Shown piece by piece: positions 1-7,762 of a stretch of DNA of 11,758 bases; the stretch's first letter is position 1, and the number at the start of each line of letters is the position of its first letter. The position numbers and the translations under genes are program-made. The notes below the pieces were generated by a model, which did no database searches, was not told the DNA's origin, and saw only the letters and a list, made by a program, of their open reading frames with translations. Source of the stretch: Ferruginibacter sp. (GTDB lineage: Bacteria > Bacteroidota > Bacteroidia > Chitinophagales > Chitinophagaceae); the NCBI GenBank assembly GCA_018057635.1, contig JAGPDJ010000041.1, positions 1 through 11,758 on the forward strand, given 5' to 3'.

Positions 1-209
1 ACATTCTTTTTATTAACCATGCCACCATAAAAAAAAGCAAGGCCTGGTGTCATTATCAATACCAATGCGGTAGATGCCAGCATCCACGCAGTATCGGCAC
101 TGTTTATATTTTCAGTGTTTATCTTCCCGGGAAGTGAAGGGAAAATTAAGCAAAGGACAACAATAACTAAAAGGATGGAAAATGTAATGAGCGCAAATCT
201 TCTTGACAT
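1..209 (-). CDS. amt: Ammonium transporter Amt, N-terminal part (cut by window edge)
   Basis: Channel-type inner-membrane protein of the Amt/Rh family, which brings ammonium (as NH3/NH4+) into the cell. Reading from the ATG at 209 on the minus strand gives 69 codons before the window edge. The protein opens [20 protein letters not shown], a hydrophobic segment, then a short polar stretch, then [18 protein letters not shown] followed by [14 protein letters not shown]. The DTAWML..TALVL.MTPGLA.FYGGMV.KKN block is the signature of the first mature Amt membrane helix, so the family call is firm although only about a sixth of the usual ~400 or more residues is present. The first hydrophobic segment may be a cleaved signal peptide, as in other Amt proteins. 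No Shine-Dalgarno sequence is obvious, which is normal in Bacteroidota. A neighbouring PII (glnK) gene is often found with amt, but any such gene would lie outside this window. Confidence 0.9.
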   Translation of the reverse strand, partial: MSRRFALITFSILLVIVVLCLIFPSLPGKINTENINSADTAWMLASTALVLIMTPGLAFFYGGMVNKKN

Positions 210-231
210 ATAACTTTTATTAGGTTAATAA

Positions 232-306
232 AGTTATAGCAGGCAATGAAGCGAATGTAATATTTTTTTTTATTCAAGAGAAATCATAATTAGTAATAGC
301 AGGTAA
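232..306 (-). repeat. Pair of 15-bp direct repeats upstream of amt
   Basis: AGTTATAGCAGGCAA (232-246) and AGTAATAGCAGGTAA (292-306) differ at only two positions and start exactly 60 bp apart. On the amt coding strand they read as TTGCCTGCTATAACT and TTACCTGCTATTACT, the nearer copy 23-37 bases before the amt start. They could be binding sites for a regulator of amt, but in an AT-rich spacer a chance match cannot be excluded. The distal copy runs into the T-tract of the putative fibre-gene terminator. Confidence 0.35.
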
Positions 307-328
307 AAAACACAATCTTTTTTTGTGT
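305..328 (-). terminator. Weak intrinsic terminator of the fibre-like gene
   Basis: On the minus strand, 26 bases past the fibre stop codon, ACACAA (328-323) and TTGTGT (315-310) form a 6-bp stem with a 7-base loop, followed at once by TTTTT (309-305). The layout is that of a rho-independent terminator, but the stem has only two G-C pairs, so its strength is doubtful. It would separate the fibre transcript from amt, which starts about 100 bases further on. Confidence 0.4.
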
Positions 329-353
329 GCCACAAACCAAGGCGAAGAATTGT

Positions 354-3308
354 TTACCTTATTCTGTACCAGCTGGACCCATTACTTTGTAAGGTGATAC
401 TTCCATTAAGAGGAATACTGGTATTGGCTATTCCGGTAAAATCAAAATAGCTGCTAATTGTTTTGGCATTGTTATCCTGGTTAACAATTACATATTCTCT
501 TCTTGCACAGGTATTGGCAGCAGGTAATGTTATGGTAATGGCACCTGCTGTATTTAATATAATATGTGTATGGTCAAATTCATCTAAAGTCTGGCTGGAA
601 GAAGATACAGATATTGCATTGGCAGTAGAGCCACTAACATCTAAGTAACTTAAAGGAGTAACTGTTCTTACTCCAACAAATCCTGTATTGTCTAATGTAA
701 TACGATTGCTGTTACCACCCGAGCGGAAATTGACCGAACTGTCTGCATTAAAAAAAATGCCTGAGCGTATACTGGTTACTGATGTACCGGATATTAATCC
801 AGCTTGTGCTGTAGATGGATTAACCAACTGAATATAGCCTGTATTGTCGTTTTCAAATAATGCTATTGAAGACGGATTTATTATACTGCTGCTTACAGAG
901 CTGTCTTTTACAACATGAAAACGTGCGTCGGGAGTGGTAGTACCAATGCCTACATTAACATTTGACGTTGCTCCGTTAACACCATTGATGCTACCCAGTA
1001 CCAAACTGTTACTGGCAGCAACCTGGGCACGGTAACCAATGGCAGTAGCATTGGTACTGAAGCCGTTTACATCACTGTTACTGCCGAATAAGCTGTTTTG
1101 ATCACCGGAACTACTGGTAGAATTTCCAACATGTGTATTATCATTTCCTGAAGCTGTACTGCTATGGCCTATCAAAGTATTCTGAAACCCGTTACTCAGA
1201 GAAGCTCCGCCACTCAGTGCACCCAGGGTAGTATTGTAGTATCCGGTTGTAATGGCATTTCCACTTCTGGTTCCCACAGCCGTATTTTGATTACCACTAA
1301 GAACAACAGCAGCAGGATCAACATTTTGTAATGACTGAAAACCAATTGCAACATTTGCCGTATTAATTGAAAATCCTGCCAAATTCATATTCATCATGGC
1401 TTCCTGACCAATGGCAATATTCTGAGATCCAAGCTGATTTGCTGCTAGTGCATTTTTACCAATTGCGATATTTATATCACCAGTTGTATTGCTTATTAAT
1501 GAACGGTTTCCAATTGCAACATTTTCAGTACCCAGCGTATTTGAAAACAAAGCGCTATCACCGATGGCTAAAATGTCTGTTCCGTTTGTATTACTGCGGG
1601 CAGCCCTAAAACCAATGGCGGTATTTCCCGAGATTGTATTTGAAAACAGTGATTCAATACCAATGGCCGTATTTCTGCTGCCTGTAATATTGTTTCTTAA
1701 CGTCATGTAACCCACAGCGGTATTAAATGAAGTATCATTTGAGAACATGGATTCATATCCTATAGCAGTATTGTAATTCCCATTTTTTAATGGAAACGAA
1801 GTACTGCCCATTGCCTTTGCACCAATTACCACATTGCTATCGCCCTTATCGTGGCCCTGAAAAGATTCTGCTCCCATTGCAACATTATAATTTCCTGATG
1901 TCATGCTCCTTGCTGATAAATAGCCTGTATATAAATTTTCAAAGCCACCTGAATTGTTAACACCGGATTTATACCCAATGGCCGTATTCCCTCCAAAACT
2001 GGCACTATCATGCCTTAATGCTTCAACACCAATAGCAACATTAAAACGATTAAAAAAGCCTTTTGCTTTTTCCATAGCTTTAGATCCAATAGCAACATTT
2101 TGTTCACCATTGGTATTTTCTGCCATTGCAAGGTTGCCAATAGCCACGTTATTGCCCCCATTTGTTGGATTGGAAGGCTGATTTAAAAAAAGCGCTTTGG
2201 AACCTATTGCGGTATTGTTTGTAAGATAAACAGCATTACTATTATTAAATGATTGTGTATATAGGGCTGAATCGCCTATAGCAGTATTATTACCGGCAAA
2301 CGTATTAAATTTCAATGCGCCCATACCGATAGCCAAATTATTTGAAACTTTATTGGAGGAAAGTGCTTCTGTGCCTATTGCCAGGTTGCTTTTTCCCGAA
2401 ACATTTACGAGGAGGGTATTGGCTCCGATAGCTATGTTTGGTGATGTTGTTGTGTCAGTTGATAATGCACCTGAACCAATTCCAATCTTATAAGTTCCGT
2501 TTTTTGAAAACATCAGGGCAGATGGTCCAATTGCAACTGAATAGGATGAGTTTACAGACGTTAACATAGCACTTGCACCTATGGCAACATTAAATGAACC
2601 GGTTGTATCATTTAAAAGAGCAGAACTTCCTATTGCAACATTATCATCTCCGGATTTGTGCTTACCCAATGCATTACTTCCCATTGCAAGATTAAATGAA
2701 CCGGTAATGTTATTTCTTAATGCCGAAGATCCAACTGCATTATTGGCAAACCCGGATGTATTTTTCATTAAAGCATTTGCGCCAATGGCTACACCTCCAA
2801 AAGCAGAAGTGTTATTTGCAAGTGCACTATCGCCCATTGCAGCATTTAAGCCTCCTGTTGTATTTTTTTGTCCCGTTCCGCTGCCAATAAAATAGTTCCC
2901 ATTGGTTCTATCAAACTGCCCGATCCACCCGTTGTTTTGTTTAAAACGCAAAGGCATGATATCAGTTGTTCCCAAAAAATTGAGTGCCGTATCCGTGCCT
3001 GCATTACCGGTAGTTGCCCATCCTTTTGTATTACTTGCAGTTGCCAGCCAGAGCCAGCTGCTGCCGCTAAAATAATAGAACCCGGTGCTATCGGGTGCAT
3101 CCTGGTATATCAGTAAACCCGCTGCCGGTATTGTAATTGCATTTTTTTGGGCTTTGCTCATCCGCGGAACCAACATCCCCTTTGATGTACTCTTTACATC
3201 AAAAATGGCGCTTGCATCTGCATTACTGCCATCTGTGTTTATGGCAAAACTTTGTGCCAGCGTATCCCTGCCGTAAATAATTATCAGTATAAAAAAGAGT
3301 TTCTTCAT
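354..3308 (-). CDS. Secreted tail-fibre/YadA-head-like repeat protein
   Basis: A 984-residue exported protein, probably an extended and perhaps trimeric surface or released fibre; its exact role is unknown. Start: an upstream in-frame ATG at 3359 exists, but the ATG at 3308 gives a clean signal peptide (MKKLFFILIIIYGRDTLAQS), has GGAG just upstream, and avoids coding through the palindrome at 3357-3380. Residues ~20-90 are the N-terminal domain common in secreted Bacteroidota fibre proteins (INTDGSNADASAIFDVKS, then GMLVPRMS and GLLIYQ..). Residues ~98-150 hold WATTGNAGT..LNFLGTTD.MPLRFK. Residues ~154-780 are about 35 units of consensus NxAIGxxALxxNTxG, resembling the YadA-head beta-roll. 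NVGIGTTTPDARFHV at ~785 marks the end of the shaft. Residues ~905-984 form a final beta domain (AITITLPAA.., YVIVNQ.., SITLQSNGSSWYRIR). I see no intramolecular chaperone (S74) domain, no type IX sorting domain and no autotransporter barrel. It is divergent from the sensor kinase gene. Confidence 0.8.
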   Translation of the reverse strand: MKKLFFILIIIYGRDTLAQSFAINTDGSNADASAIFDVKSTSKGMLVPRMSKAQKNAITIPAAGLLIYQDAPDSTGFYYFSGSSWLWLATASNTKGWATTGNAGTDTALNFLGTTDIMPLRFKQNNGWIGQFDRTNGNYFIGSGTGQKNTTGGLNAAMGDSALANNTSAFGGVAIGANALMKNTSGFANNAVGSSALRNNITGSFNLAMGSNALGKHKSGDDNVAIGSSALLNDTTGSFNVAIGASAMLTSVNSSYSVAIGPSALMFSKNGTYKIGIGSGALSTDTTTSPNIAIGANTLLVNVSGKSNLAIGTEALSSNKVSNNLAIGMGALKFNTFAGNNTAIGDSALYTQSFNNSNAVYLTNNTAIGSKALFLNQPSNPTNGGNNVAIGNLAMAENTNGEQNVAIGSKAMEKAKGFFNRFNVAIGVEALRHDSASFGGNTAIGYKSGVNNSGGFENLYTGYLSARSMTSGNYNVAMGAESFQGHDKGDSNVVIGAKAMGSTSFPLKNGNYNTAIGYESMFSNDTSFNTAVGYMTLRNNITGSRNTAIGIESLFSNTISGNTAIGFRAARSNTNGTDILAIGDSALFSNTLGTENVAIGNRSLISNTTGDINIAIGKNALAANQLGSQNIAIGQEAMMNMNLAGFSINTANVAIGFQSLQNVDPAAVVLSGNQNTAVGTRSGNAITTGYYNTTLGALSGGASLSNGFQNTLIGHSSTASGNDNTHVGNSTSSSGDQNSLFGSNSDVNGFSTNATAIGYRAQVAASNSLVLGSINGVNGATSNVNVGIGTTTPDARFHVVKDSSVSSSIINPSSIALFENDNTGYIQLVNPSTAQAGLISGTSVTSIRSGIFFNADSSVNFRSGGNSNRITLDNTGFVGVRTVTPLSYLDVSGSTANAISVSSSSQTLDEFDHTHIILNTAGAITITLPAANTCARREYVIVNQDNNAKTISSYFDFTGIANTSIPLNGSITLQSNGSSWYRIR
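969..2849 (-). repeat. Coding repeat region, ~35 units of ~17 codons
   Basis: Within the fibre-like gene the protein motif N-x-A-I-G-x-x-A-L-x-x-N recurs about 35 times. The regular period is 17 residues (51 bp), for example NLAMGSNALGKHKSGDD followed by NVAIGSSALLNDTTGSF and NVAIGASAMLTSVNSSY. Some units are stretched to 22-24 residues by loop insertions (near GDSALYTQSF and GSKALFLNQP). The copies are diverged in both protein and DNA, so this looks like an old array held by selection on the fold rather than a recent expansion. Boundaries are approximate. Confidence 0.8.
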
Positions 3309-3356
3309 TACTCCATATTTTTTTAGCCATAAAAATATAGTACTATGAATTTGAAT

Positions 3357-3380
3357 CATATCCCCAAAAACGGGGATATG
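3357..3380. promoter_or_regulatory. Perfect 9-bp-arm palindrome between fibre and kinase genes
   Basis: CATATCCCC (3357-3365), a 6-base spacer AAAAAC, and GGGGATATG (3372-3380) form a perfect inverted repeat. It lies 48-72 bp upstream of the fibre start (3308, minus) and 156-179 bp upstream of the kinase start (3536, plus). There is no T-tract right after it on either strand, so a terminator is unlikely. The core ATCCCC-N6-GGGGAT recurs at 6617-6634 before the response-regulator gene, which suggests an operator. No convincing TAnnTTTG box was found for either flanking gene; a TATATTTT at 3339-3332 on the minus strand is a poor candidate for the fibre gene. Confidence 0.6.
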
Positions 3381-3535
3381 CCCTTGAGATTAAAATGTAC
3401 CAGAAAGGTTGTTTCTCTTAAAATGACTGATGATTCTTTAAGTTCAATAAAATTATAGACAGGTCTTGTTTTTTGAATTTTTCATTTGGATTTTTCTTTG
3501 TATCAAAATGACATAACTCTTTTGTATTTTTCAGG

Positions 3536-6500
3536 ATGAATGCAAATAAAAAAAAATGGTTCCTTTTTTTATTGACCGGTTTTGCCATGTTAATCAGTTA
3601 TAGTCAAAAACCAGCATTATATTTTAAGCGGCTTACTCAATCTAACGGGTTATCTAATAATAAGGTGAATTGCATATTACAGGATAAACGCGGTTTTATC
3701 TGGATAGGTACAGACGATGGTTTAAACCGTTATGACGGTAATAACTTTGTCGTTTTCAAAAATACGCCAGGTCAGGCATCCGGAATTTCCGGTAACACAA
3801 TAACTGATCTTCATGAAGATAAAGACGAGGTATTGTGGATTGCAACATCAGATGGTGGTATAACAAAATATGACAGGCGCCTTCAACACGCATATCAATT
3901 TCGCCAGTTCAAACATCATCCAAATGATCAGAACAGTATACCTGTAAATATTATCAATGCATTACAGCAAGATCATGAAGGCAATTTGTGGCTGGCTACA
4001 AGCGGAGCTGGTGTACTGAGGTTTGACAAGAAAAAAGAACGGTTTGAAAAACCAGCAGGTATCGGCCCATGGACCATTAATGATATTTGTGTTGATAAAA
4101 ACGGGATATTATGGGGCGGAAGAGAAGGTGGAAGTATTATAAAAATAAACCCGCTTAATCTTCACTGGCAAATTGACGAGCAATATTCAAATGTATATGC
4201 GGCATTACCACATGTTGTAGTTACCAGTTTATTTAAAGACAGTAAAAATAATATCTGGTTTGGTTCATGGGATAAAGCTGTTTATCGTTATAACAATCTA
4301 AATGGAAAAGAAGATAATTTCAGCAACAAAAAAAATGATTCATTTTCATTCGGTATAGATGAGCCCATTTCATTCAATGAAGATAAAATGGGCCGTATCT
4401 GGATTGGGGGAAAATATTCCGGCCTGTATATCTATGAGCCAATAGTAAATAAATTCTATAATTACAGGCATGACCCTGCAAAAGAAGGTACACTTAGTGC
4501 AGATAAAATCAACTGCATTTTTATGGATGTATCGGGCAATTCATGGTTGGGAACTGATCGGGGAATAAGTATATACCAGGCGATGCAACAGCAATTTGAA
4601 CAGGAATTTTTACCGTTTACCGGGGATATCCGGGAAAAACCAATTGTAATCTATGATTTTTATAAGGATGAAGCAGGAACACTTTGGATTGGCACCAATA
4701 AAGGGCTCTTCCTAAAGGGTACGGATGGCCGCTATATTTATAAAAAAATAGTTTACCTGGAAACACAACTCAGTATAACCAGGATTTACAAAACACCTGA
4801 AGGGGATATTTATTTAGGAACAGATTATTCACTATTCAGATACGACCCGGTTAAAAGCGATGTTTCATTACTTCCCAATACAGAAAAAGACCAGGTAATG
4901 AGCAAACTGATAGAGTCCAGGATCGTTTCTATTGTATTGGATACAATTGATGGCCACCCGGTTTTGCTTACTTCGCCTTATGGCCATTTCATTTCGTACT
5001 ATAATTTTACAGAACAACGCTGGATATCCCGAAAAGACAGTACAAAAAAAATATTAACCCGCTATAATATCCGGGACAACCTGATACGGAAAATATTTAA
5101 GTCCGGTGATGGTACGCTCTGGCTTGCCAATGTTAAACACGGTTTGGCTGCTTTGAATAAAAACGGGCAGGGAAACACAACCTATATCAATGATCCTTCC
5201 CGCGTAAACAGTATAAGCAATAATAATATTTTCGATATTAAAGAAGACAAACTGGGTAATTTATGGATAAGTACTTATGGAGGAGGATTAAATTATTTTG
5301 AAAAAGGTAAAAAAACTTTTAAGCATATTGAATCTGTGAATAACCTTGTTGAAGGTATGGAAACAGATAAAAATGGAAATATCTGGAGTATTACCAATGG
5401 GAACCTGCAGAAATTTGATCCATTAAAAAACAGTTTTTCATATTTCGAATTACCCGATATTGAAAAATCAGGTGGAATCAAAGGTTATATATATAAAGAC
5501 GGCCAGGGAAAAATGTATGTATCCGGCGCGGGTTATTTTATCAGTTTCCAACCGGAAGAAATAAATGTGAAGCCAGGGCAACCAGAAGTTTTTCTAACAG
5601 ATTTCAACATCTTTAATCAATCATATTCTCATTTATTAATGCAAAAGGAAGTTGCATTGAGTTACAAGGAGAATTTTTTCACTATCCATTTTTCTGCGCC
5701 CTTTTATACCGGAACAGCTAGTCTTCAATATGCTTACATGCTAGAAGGGGTTGATAATGATTGGATCAATGCCGGTTCTTCTACACAGGCTCCATATACA
5801 AACTTAAGCGGAGGTGAATATATTTTTAAAGTAAAAGCAACTGAAACTCCGGGAAGCTGGTCAGACAAGGTCACTACCATCAATATCAGGATCGTTCCGG
5901 CGTTTTGGAAAAGGTGGTGGTTTTTTGCTATCGTTTCATTACTGCTCTTTTTTATTATTTATGGAATATACCGTTATCGCATCAATGAATTATATAAAAG
6001 ACAATCAATCAGAAATAAAATTGCACAGGACCTGCATGACAGCGTAGGTTCAACACTCAGCAGCATTTCAGTTTACAGCCAGGTAGCTAAATTTTATAAT
6101 GAACAGGAAAAACAATCAGACCTCACAAATACGCTTGAAAAAATCAGTTCGGCTTCCGGTGAAATGATAAGCGAATTAAGTGATACGGTATGGGCTATTA
6201 ATCCACTTAATGATCATATGGATATTATTTTACAGCGTATGGAATCTTTTGCCCGCCCATTACTATCAGCACTGGAAATTAATTTTCATTTTTACTATGA
6301 TGAATCTCTTATGAATGTAAACCTTGAAATGACCAAGCGAAAGAATTTTTATCTCATCTTTAAAGAAGCAGTGAACAATGTTATTAAATATGCAGCATGT
6401 AAAAATTTATGGGTTCGTTTAGAGTATCACAATCATGAATTGACATTTACAATTAAAGACGATGGAAGAGGTTATGATATGGCATTGGTTAAATCTACAC

Positions 6501-6625
6501 ATTCTTTATCAGGAAATGGTTTACAAAACATGAAGCATAGGGCAAAAGAAATGGAAGGAACTTTGATCATTCAGTCTTCCCAGGGAAATGGCACATCAAT
6601 AAAACTGCAGTTTCCTATCCCCTAA
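3536..6625 (+). CDS. Sensor histidine kinase with double beta-propeller periplasmic domain
   Basis: Two-component sensor kinase: the periplasmic part senses an unknown ligand and the cytoplasmic part autophosphorylates and passes phosphate to a separate regulator. The 1029 residues run as follows: signal peptide ~1-23; about 14 Reg_prop blades (~30-670) with repeated WIGT-like strands such as FIWIGTDDGL, LWIATSDGG, IWIGGKYSGL, LWIGTNKGL and LWISTYGGGL, enough for two seven-bladed propellers; Y_Y_Y domain ~715-787; one membrane helix ~793-812; HisKA_3 region with IAQDLHDSVGSTLSS and phospho-acceptor His834; HATPase domain with N-box EAVNN (944-948), G1 DDGRGYD (975-981) and G2 GNGLQNM (993-999). 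All catalytic motifs look intact. It has no receiver or AraC domain, so it is not one of the hybrid one-protein systems common in gut Bacteroides. The cognate regulator gene begins 54 bp downstream and is probably co-transcribed. Confidence 0.95.
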   Translation: MNANKKKWFLFLLTGFAMLISYSQKPALYFKRLTQSNGLSNNKVNCILQDKRGFIWIGTDDGLNRYDGNNFVVFKNTPGQASGISGNTITDLHEDKDEVLWIATSDGGITKYDRRLQHAYQFRQFKHHPNDQNSIPVNIINALQQDHEGNLWLATSGAGVLRFDKKKERFEKPAGIGPWTINDICVDKNGILWGGREGGSIIKINPLNLHWQIDEQYSNVYAALPHVVVTSLFKDSKNNIWFGSWDKAVYRYNNLNGKEDNFSNKKNDSFSFGIDEPISFNEDKMGRIWIGGKYSGLYIYEPIVNKFYNYRHDPAKEGTLSADKINCIFMDVSGNSWLGTDRGISIYQAMQQQFEQEFLPFTGDIREKPIVIYDFYKDEAGTLWIGTNKGLFLKGTDGRYIYKKIVYLETQLSITRIYKTPEGDIYLGTDYSLFRYDPVKSDVSLLPNTEKDQVMSKLIESRIVSIVLDTIDGHPVLLTSPYGHFISYYNFTEQRWISRKDSTKKILTRYNIRDNLIRKIFKSGDGTLWLANVKHGLAALNKNGQGNTTYINDPSRVNSISNNNIFDIKEDKLGNLWISTYGGGLNYFEKGKKTFKHIESVNNLVEGMETDKNGNIWSITNGNLQKFDPLKNSFSYFELPDIEKSGGIKGYIYKDGQGKMYVSGAGYFISFQPEEINVKPGQPEVFLTDFNIFNQSYSHLLMQKEVALSYKENFFTIHFSAPFYTGTASLQYAYMLEGVDNDWINAGSSTQAPYTNLSGGEYIFKVKATETPGSWSDKVTTINIRIVPAFWKRWWFFAIVSLLLFFIIYGIYRYRINELYKRQSIRNKIAQDLHDSVGSTLSSISVYSQVAKFYNEQEKQSDLTNTLEKISSASGEMISELSDTVWAINPLNDHMDIILQRMESFARPLLSALEINFHFYYDESLMNVNLEMTKRKNFYLIFKEAVNNVIKYAACKNLWVRLEYHNHELTFTIKDDGRGYDMALVKSTHSLSGNGLQNMKHRAKEMEGTLIIQSSQGNGTSIKLQFPIP

Positions 6626-6634
6626 TTTGGGGAT
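6617..6634. promoter_or_regulatory. Second copy of the ATCCCC-N6-GGGGAT palindrome
   Basis: ATCCCC (6617-6622), spacer TAATTT, GGGGAT (6629-6634). The left arm encodes the last residues of the kinase, the spacer includes its TAA stop codon, and the right arm lies in the 54-bp gap before the response-regulator gene, ending 45 bp before its ATG. Arms and spacer length match the core of the palindrome at 3357-3380 exactly, while the spacer bases differ, as expected for a dimeric protein site. Part of it is constrained by coding, so coincidence remains possible. If functional it implies an internal promoter for the regulator gene, or an RNA hairpin between the two cistrons. Confidence 0.5.
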
Positions 6635-6679
6635 TGCTGATGATAATAATTTTTTTGACATTCACTTTAAATACTTCAT

Positions 6680-7327
6680 ATGAGTTTACGTATTGCAATT
6701 TTTGATGACAATAAAAATATACGGGAAAGTATAAGCCTGTTACTGGCAACAGTAACACATTTTGAAGTAGTTGGCTGTTATAGCCATGTAATGGATTGTA
6801 TTGAAAATGTGGCCATTTGTAAACCAGATATTGTTTTAATGGATATTGAAATGCCTGGCATGAGTGGAATTGAAGCTGTTTCTTTGATCAAAAAAGAATT
6901 CCCTCATATACAAATACTGATGCAAACAGTTTTTGAAGATGATGACCGGGTGTTTGATTCTATATGTGCTGGTGCCTCTGGATACATCTTAAAGAATTTC
7001 CTCAATACAAAACTGGTGGAATTTATCAATGAACTACAATTTGGTGGAAGCCCCATGAGCCCTTCCATTGCCCGCAAAGTTTTAAATAAAATGCATTCAG
7101 TTTCTGCTGTTATTAAACCGCAAGCAGCGCCCGATTATCATCTTACCATCCGGGAAAAAGAAGTATTAACCTGCCTGGTTAGCGGCTTAAGTTACAAAAT
7201 GATTGGCGCTCAACTTCATATTAGTTATGAAACTGTACGCAGCCATGTAAAAAAAATTTATGAGAAATTGCATGTTGCTTCACTTACAGAAGTTGTTGCT
7301 AAAGCTATCAATCAAAAAATAGTTTAA
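6680..7327 (+). CDS. LuxR/NarL-family response regulator
   Basis: DNA-binding response regulator of 215 residues, the normal length for this family. The receiver domain (1-~118) has the acidic pair Asp9-Asp10, phospho-acceptor Asp55 in IVLMDIEMPG, switch Thr83 and Lys105 in GYILK. A linker (~119-150) leads to a GerE/LuxR-type helix-turn-helix (~153-213) with LTIREKEVLTCLVSGLSYKM and then ISYETVRSHVKKIYEKL, the usual recognition helix. The ATG at 6680 gives a full receiver N-terminus and is the natural start. It follows the histidine kinase by 54 bp on the same strand, and HisKA_3 kinases typically pair with this regulator class, so it is the likely phosphate acceptor. LuxR-type regulators bind as dimers to inverted repeats of about 18-20 bp, which makes the two ATCCCC-N6-GGGGAT sites candidate targets (inference). 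Confidence 0.95.
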   Translation: MSLRIAIFDDNKNIRESISLLLATVTHFEVVGCYSHVMDCIENVAICKPDIVLMDIEMPGMSGIEAVSLIKKEFPHIQILMQTVFEDDDRVFDSICAGASGYILKNFLNTKLVEFINELQFGGSPMSPSIARKVLNKMHSVSAVIKPQAAPDYHLTIREKEVLTCLVSGLSYKMIGAQLHISYETVRSHVKKIYEKLHVASLTEVVAKAINQKIV

Positions 7328-7412
7328 AAACTAAGTCATTGCAAAAAGCAGTTTTTATAATTATTGGTTATAATTTCCAAATTCTAATTTCATAATTCAA
7401 ATAACAACCGGC

Positions 7413-7465
7413 ACTTATAAGATGTTTGATTTTCTATAATCGAACATCTTATAAGTATATATTTT
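7413..7465 (+). terminator. Long hairpin followed by T-rich tract, after the response regulator
   Basis: ACTTATAAGATGTT (7413-7426) pairs perfectly with AACATCTTATAAGT (7443-7456); after one T-G wobble, GATT (7428-7431) pairs with AATC (7438-7441), leaving a 6-base loop. The result is a stem of about 19 bp, AT-rich but long, followed on plus by ATATATTTTT. It starts 85 bases after the regulator stop codon and is probably the transcription terminator of the kinase-regulator operon. A weaker A-rich/T-rich pair (AAAAACT 7326-7332 with AGTTTTT 7350-7356) lies closer to the stop codon. On minus there is no T-tract, so it is not clearly bidirectional. Confidence 0.55.
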
Positions 7466-7762
7466 TAACTTTTCCGAAAAACCAATCGATATGTAGATTA
7501 AAAGTATCTTTTAAATTATCGCCAATGCTATCACTTGGTTTGTAACACATGGAACAACATTTCCCAATTCTTTTATCACGATTTGAGCATTGCAAATGTA
7601 AATTAGTTTGGTCTTACAATCTTGTTTCGTGAGCTACACACCAAAGTGGCAGTGAACCTCGAAGCAAAGTACCAATACATAAAGTTTGCGTTTTACTGAC
7701 ACAACTGCACAAAACAATGCAACCCAAATCCTGAATCTTTTATCCTGTATCCTGTATCTCCC
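7466..7762. other. Intergenic stretch with a short coding-like island
   Basis: No complete gene, tRNA or known RNA was seen between the hairpin and the acylase stop codon. Base composition changes here: 7621-7680 is 45% GC by count, clearly above the very AT-rich sequence around 7328-7500. On plus, the frame 7607-7696 is open for 30 codons with ordinary codons and encodes a protein-like ending KVAVNLEAKYQYIKFAFY before TGA at 7697. It is preceded in frame by a TAG at 7604-7606 and has no start codon of its own. It may be the tail of a decayed gene or mobile element, or chance; I do not recognise the family. Confidence 0.25.
7741..7761. repeat. Short heptamer tandem repeat next to the acylase stop
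   Basis: TATCCTG-TATCCTG-TATCTCC: two exact copies and one degenerate copy with a 7-bp period, ending directly at the acylase stop codon (7763-7765). A degenerate AATCCTG lies a little further left. It resembles in style the 7-bp array at 10121-10162, though the unit differs. Confidence 0.5.

Noticed and set aside
318..335. TGGCAC on the minus strand upstream of amt as a sigma-54 promoter
   Set aside because: The required GC of the -12 element is missing at the correct spacing; the downstream sequence is a run of A's.
1954..2895. Plus-strand open frames across the fibre gene with a repeating PIATL..P-like pattern
   Set aside because: They are the antisense image of the NxAIG coding repeats; they have no independent start context and the minus-strand frame is open for the whole length with a signal peptide.
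3309..3359. Upstream ATG at 3359 as the start of the fibre protein
   Set aside because: It would put 17 residues before the signal peptide and start inside the palindrome; the ATG at 3308 gives a typical signal peptide.
4619..4636. Inverted repeat around GGGGATATCC as a third copy of the operator
   Set aside because: It lies inside the kinase coding sequence and lacks the ATCCCC-N6-GGGGAT arrangement; it is explained by ordinary codons.
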